From an uncultured Archangium sp. (GTDB taxonomy: Bacteria > Myxococcota > Myxococcia > Myxococcales > Myxococcaceae): a stretch of 46,992 nt of DNA. Each line of letters opens with the position of its first letter. Positions within the stretch are counted from its first letter, which is position 1. The notes under the pieces were generated by a model. It had not been told where the DNA came from. It ran no database searches and was given only the letters and a program-made list of their open reading frames with translations. The DNA lies in NCBI GenBank assembly GCA_946479335.1, contig CAMLFP010000005.1, forward strand, positions 1 through 46,992, in the 5' to 3' direction. A program made the translations under genes and the position numbers. This document shows, piece by piece, positions 43,326-46,992 of the stretch.

Positions 43326-44607
43326 CGCGGCGTTCGCCCAGCCCGCGCGCGAAGTTGCCGATGACGAGCCACGGCGCCTTCTTCTTGAACATCGCGAGCA
43401 TCGGCGCGACGCCCATCGGCTCTCCGCCAGCGCCCTTCCCGCGCGCCACCTCGATGTACTGGAGCGGGTCGATCGCCAGCGGCCGCGTCTGGATCTGATC
43501 GACGCGGTACTTCTTCACCAGCTTGAGCAGCGCCTCGGCCTCGCCCTTGCGGTCGGTCACTCCGGGGAACAGCAGCAGGTTCAACGCGATGTACGCGCCG
43601 CGTTCACGCGAGAGCGCGATCGACGCCTCCACGTCTTCCCAGCCGTACTTGTTCGGCTGGTAGTACGCCTCGTAGAGGTCCTTCACCGCGGAGTTGAGTG
43701 ACACGCGCACCGCGTCGAGCCCCGCGTCGTAGAGCGCCGCGAGCCCCTTGGTCAGCGAGCCGTTGGTGTTGATGTTGATGGAGCCCTTCTGCGTGCGCGC
43801 GCGGATGAGCTTGATGGAGTCGGCGATCGCCTTCCATCGCGTGAGCGGCTCGCCTTCGCAGCCCTGCCCGTAGCTGACCATCGTGCGGCCGGGCGCGTGC
43901 TCCAGGTGGTACACGGCGATGTCCGCCATCTCCTGCGGCGTGGGGCCGTGATCCATGCGCTCGTGCGATGCGGGCGGCCCGTCTTCGGGTTGATCGCTGA
44001 TGCAACCGACGCATTGCGCGTTGCACATGATCGACGCGGGGATCGCGGCCTCGTCGCGCGCGTAGAAGACGTTCTGACTCGTGAAGCAGCGGTACACGAG
44101 CGCGCAGGTCTTGAGCTGCTTGAGCACCTGGTTGTCGGGGAAGCGCGCCATGTGCTCCTTCACCAGCACCTTCACTTCAGGCGTGGAGAAGCGGTCGGGC
44201 GTCCAGTGTTTGCGGCGGTCGGTGTGCACGGCCCAGACGACCGGCCCCGACTTCCCCCACGCGGCGGCGGTGTATGCCCACTGCGGCAGCACCGGCCCAT
44301 CGGCCTTCACCTCGCCGGGCAGATACGTGCGCGTGAACCCGGGAGGCAGCACCGCGCCCACCGCGTGCGGCGTGAAGCGCTTGCCGTCGAGCTCGAACTC
44401 CCGCACCAGCACCGGCTCGCCGGTCTCGGGGTCGATGCCGACGGGGAGCCGCCCCGGCAGGTGCGCCAGCTTCGCGTTGGTGGGCAGCGGGATGGGCCGG
44501 CCGCGCGGCGGGAGGATGGACTCATCGCTGCGGAGGCTCGCCAACAACCACGGGTGTTCAACGACGCGCCCTTTGGGATCAGCCAGCAGCAGCTTGTACG
44601 AAGACAT
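43318..44607 (-). CDS. Radical SAM enzyme of unknown product
   Basis: A 429-residue protein. The [4Fe-4S]-SAM motif is C195-x3-C199-x2-C202 ('SIMCNAQCVGCIS'), followed by the glycine-rich 'VSYGQGCEGEPL' and the 'SININTNGSL' strand of the TIM barrel. An unusually long N-terminal segment (about 190 residues) precedes the motif, with its own Cys at 168 and 174, so another cluster or substrate domain is possible. The later 'LNLLLFPGVTDRKGEAEALL' is typical of SPASM-less radical SAM enzymes that release a small molecule. It is cytoplasmic. An AGGGAG ribosome site is seven bases before the ATG. The subfamily is not recognised; peptide or cofactor modification is possible. Confidence 0.9.
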   Translation of the reverse strand: MSSYKLLLADPKGRVVEHPWLLASLRSDESILPPRGRPIPLPTNAKLAHLPGRLPVGIDPETGEPVLVREFELDGKRFTPHAVGAVLPPGFTRTYLPGEVKADGPVLPQWAYTAAAWGKSGPVVWAVHTDRRKHWTPDRFSTPEVKVLVKEHMARFPDNQVLKQLKTCALVYRCFTSQNVFYARDEAAIPASIMCNAQCVGCISDQPEDGPPASHERMDHGPTPQEMADIAVYHLEHAPGRTMVSYGQGCEGEPLTRWKAIADSIKLIRARTQKGSININTNGSLTKGLAALYDAGLDAVRVSLNSAVKDLYEAYYQPNKYGWEDVEASIALSRERGAYIALNLLLFPGVTDRKGEAEALLKLVKKYRVDQIQTRPLAIDPLQYIEVARGKGAGGEPMGVAPMLAMFKKKAPWLVIGNFARGLGERRAT

Positions 44608-44637
44608 GTCGGCGCTCCCTGTACCGGCTTGTTTTCG

Positions 44638-46992
44638 TCAGCGCCAGACGGTCGCCTGACCATCGAGCGGCGTCTTGATGAGCGTGCGCGGCCCATCGAC
44701 GAGCACGCCGGCGCTCACCGCGGCGAGATCGGGCACCACGGAGAGCGCGGTGCCTCCGTGGGTGACGGTGCCGGGAGTGACGCCGATGAGTTCCCAGACG
44801 ACGCTGGTCGTGAAGCGGGAACCGGGTGATGCGCGGAGCTGCGTCGAGGTCTGCGAGAGCGCGGTGCCGTCGAACAACGTCACGCTGCCCGCGCCCGGCT
44901 GCGCGCGTACCCACAACGTGCCCGCGTCGTTGGCGAACGAACGCACCTCGGCGTCAGTGGCCGGCGAGAGTGTGTCGATGTCGGGCGCGAGCATCGCGAC
45001 GAGCGCACCTTCACGAATGAAGAGCGGCAGCTTCGTCAGCGGCGCGTCGATGGTGGTGCCGGTGAGCGCCGCGCCGGTGTCGAAGTCGAACCAGCGGCCC
45101 GGAGGCGCGACGATCGTTCGCGACGTCGCGCCCGCGGTCTCCACCGGCGCCACGAGCAACGAATCTCCGAGCAGATATTGATCTTCCGGGTGCTGATTCA
45201 GCTCGGGGAACTGGAGGCCGAACGCGCGCACCACCGGCAACGCCTGCGGGTCGCTCATCAACGTCCAGAAGAACGGGAAGAGCCGGAGGTGCAGCCGTGC
45301 GTAGGTGCGGTACGTGTCGAGCGCCTCCGCGTCGCGGCCGTTCTGCGCGGTGAAGACCCACGGCGGCTGGCTGGAGCTGTCGCCCGTCTGCATCACCGGC
45401 ATCAGCGCCGACTGTTCGACCCAGCGCATGAAGGTCTCCTTGTTCGGAGGCGACTCGCGGTACCCGCCGGTGTCTGCCGCGAAGAGCGGGAAGCCCGACG
45501 CCGCGAGGCCGATGCCCGCGCGGATCGCCGACGGCAGGCCGCCCACGCCGACGTGTTCGTCGCCATCGCGATCAGTGAAGTGCTCCTTCCACCGCGTCAG
45601 CGTCGCGTCGATGTCACCGGGCCAGATGATGAGCCCCGGCGTCGCCTGCTCGCCCCACTGCGCGTGGCGCACCAACAAGAAGCCGGGGTTCGCGCCCAGC
45701 GCCTGCCGGTACATCGCGTGGTACCCGCGGGTGTAGCCGTCGGCCATGGTGCGATCGGTCTGCCCGTCGTGGAAGGTCCAGCCGCTGCGCGCGCCGCCGA
45801 TGCCGCCCGCGATGTCTTCCGCGAAGTCGAGCTTGAAGCCCTCGACGCCGAGGTCGATGTAGCGCGCGAGGTTGGAGCGCCAGAACGCGGTGGCCTCGGG
45901 CACGGTGACGTCGAGCGGCGGGCCCCAATTGTTGATGTTCGTGCCCTGCACCGTCGGGAAATACCCGGCGTCGATCGCCTGCGAGTACAGCGGCTCCGCG
46001 CCCGGCGCGAGGTACGGAGTGTGCCACAGCGCGAGCCGCAGCCCTGCGGCGTGAATGGTGGAGATCATCGCGCCCGCATCGGTGTAGCGCGCGGGGTCGA
46101 AGTCGAAGGTGTTCACCTCGGTCGCGTAGGGACGATCGATCCAGATCGCAGACGTCGCGAGGTCGAGGTCGCGAATCTGCCGCACGTCGTCCTCCACCTC
46201 GGCCTGGTTCGCGTTCTCGTTGCGCCAGATCCACGGGCCCGTCGCCCACTCAGCAGGCAACGCGGGGAAGCCGGTGACTTTGTAGTACTGCGTGACTACT
46301 TCGAGCGGTTTCGCCGCGGAGAAGAGGTGGAACGTGAGGCCCGCCGCGCTCTCTTCGGCGGTGCCGAACATCACATCGACGGTCGACGCCGAGGTCTTCG
46401 CGACGTCGAACAAGCCGTGACGTCTGCTCTCGAAGAACACGCCCCACCCGCGCGAGCCGATGAGGAACGGCGTCGTCACGTGATTCTCGGAGGTGACGCT
46501 CTCGACCGTGAGATCCGGCTCGATCTGCATCGGCCGCAGCTTGCCGCGGTGGTTGATGCCCTCGAACCACTCGCCGAGGCCGTAGAAGGCCTCCGTCGAG
46601 TCGGCGCCCAGCTTCACGCGCAGCATCGCCACCGTCGCGCCCGAGGGGATGAACGAGAACCGCACGTTGCCGCTGGGCGCCTTCTCCGCGCGCACCGTCG
46701 CGGTCAACCCACGCGAGTACGTCAACGTCAGCACGTACGCATCACCGTCTCTCGCGATGGCGCCACCGCTGGGCGTCTTCCACGCGAACCCGGGAGGCAT
46801 CGTCGGCGAGAAGACGCCGTCATCGACGAACAACCAATACGGGTCGTAGCTCAGGCTCTCATCGAGCGCGCCCACCGTGCCGATGACGAACGCATCGAAC
46901 GGCAGCGTCACCAGCGGCTGCGCGTCGCGTTGGTAGCGAAACGTATTCCCTTCGACGGCGAGCACCCAGCCATCGCCCTCGAGCTGCTCGGG
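44638..46992 (-). CDS. Glycoside hydrolase family 31 (alpha-glucosidase/alpha-xylosidase type), 5' partial
   Basis: 784 residues are visible; the frame continues past the end of the window and the GTG at 46965 is not a necessary start. The catalytic nucleophile is the Asp of 'GVEGFKLDFAED' (codon 45826-45828), the GH31 K-x-D-F-x-E signature, and the acid/base Asp is in 'LIIWPGDIDATLTRW'. 'PILIDRPYATEVNTFDFDP' like sequence precedes them as in the beta-alpha barrel, and 'LTKLPLFIREGALVAML' in the C-terminal beta domain is the usual GH31 end. It hydrolyses an alpha-linked glucosyl or xylosyl residue from a non-reducing end with retention. Whether it is exported cannot be told because the N-terminus is outside. 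It is 30 bases upstream of the radical SAM start on the same strand. Confidence 0.93.
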   Translation of the reverse strand, partial: PEQLEGDGWVLAVEGNTFRYQRDAQPLVTLPFDAFVIGTVGALDESLSYDPYWLFVDDGVFSPTMPPGFAWKTPSGGAIARDGDAYVLTLTYSRGLTATVRAEKAPSGNVRFSFIPSGATVAMLRVKLGADSTEAFYGLGEWFEGINHRGKLRPMQIEPDLTVESVTSENHVTTPFLIGSRGWGVFFESRRHGLFDVAKTSASTVDVMFGTAEESAAGLTFHLFSAAKPLEVVTQYYKVTGFPALPAEWATGPWIWRNENANQAEVEDDVRQIRDLDLATSAIWIDRPYATEVNTFDFDPARYTDAGAMISTIHAAGLRLALWHTPYLAPGAEPLYSQAIDAGYFPTVQGTNINNWGPPLDVTVPEATAFWRSNLARYIDLGVEGFKLDFAEDIAGGIGGARSGWTFHDGQTDRTMADGYTRGYHAMYRQALGANPGFLLVRHAQWGEQATPGLIIWPGDIDATLTRWKEHFTDRDGDEHVGVGGLPSAIRAGIGLAASGFPLFAADTGGYRESPPNKETFMRWVEQSALMPVMQTGDSSSQPPWVFTAQNGRDAEALDTYRTYARLHLRLFPFFWTLMSDPQALPVVRAFGLQFPELNQHPEDQYLLGDSLLVAPVETAGATSRTIVAPPGRWFDFDTGAALTGTTIDAPLTKLPLFIREGALVAMLAPDIDTLSPATDAEVRSFANDAGTLWVRAQPGAGSVTLFDGTALSQTSTQLRASPGSRFTTSVVWELIGVTPGTVTHGGTALSVVPDLAAVSAGVLVDGPRTLIKTPLDGQATVWR

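Overview
This is a very GC-rich, gene-dense chromosomal window with 37 protein genes, no gene-free gap over 300 bases, and no rRNA, tRNA, CRISPR array or insertion sequence that I can see. The best fit is a member of the Myxococcota (former Deltaproteobacteria). It carries MYXO-CTERM type C-terminal sorting signals (Gly-Cys-Ser, a hydrophobic segment and an Arg cluster), large surface proteins built of CARDB, putative-Ig and choice-of-anchor D repeats, many lipoproteins, and a stand-alone secretion/pilus ATPase. Assignments come from reading motifs; no database search was run.

Layout. 1-3.2 kb (+): two tandem, overlapping nucleotidyltransferases of the RlaP/YcgL type (the first cut by the window edge), then a Rieske-FAD reductase. 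3.2-6.9 kb: a DUF6178-like protein (-), a double universal stress protein (+), then a tetraheme cytochrome coupled to engB (-). 6.9-10 kb (+): a small exported protein, coaE, a fatty-acyl reductase-like SDR and a HadA/HadB-like pair of hot-dog dehydratases, apparently one lipid/CoA operon. 10-13.1 kb (-): an Hsp70 (DnaK paralogue) coupled to a repeat-bearing TPR protein. 13.1-15 kb: a divergent TetR / membrane protein / methyltransferase cassette with two matching palindromic operators. 15-21.3 kb (-): a run including rlmE, a PI-PLC-like lipoprotein, hslV-hslU, argD and a J-domain/TPR protein. 21.3-24.2 kb: a small zinc-ribbon protein (+), an M6 metalloprotease (-) and an acyl-CoA dehydrogenase (-).

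24.2-35.3 kb (-): an 11-kb cell-surface operon of three genes ending in an intrinsic terminator. They are a choice-of-anchor D lipoprotein with a VWA domain, a protein of about 2043 residues that looks like two complete secreted proteins fused end to end, and a Cys-rich repeat lipoprotein. The fusion junction holds an internal MYXO-CTERM signal followed by a signal-peptide-like segment, and is the most unusual thing in the window. 35.4-40.1 kb (+): a membrane-anchored MutS-like ATPase, an orphan GspE/PilB ATPase and a CxxCH protein. 40.1-47 kb: a CNNM/CBS membrane protein (-), a TPR protein (-), a CapA-like protein (+), a radical SAM protein (-) and a GH31 glycosidase (-, cut by the window edge).

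Regulatory signals seen: two GCAAC-N5-GTTGC operators, a 16-bp palindrome upstream of the acyl-CoA dehydrogenase, -10 hexamers placed so close to start codons that the transcripts would be leaderless, two intrinsic terminators, and copies of a CCCTCTCCC/GGGAGAGGG inverted repeat just after stop codons.
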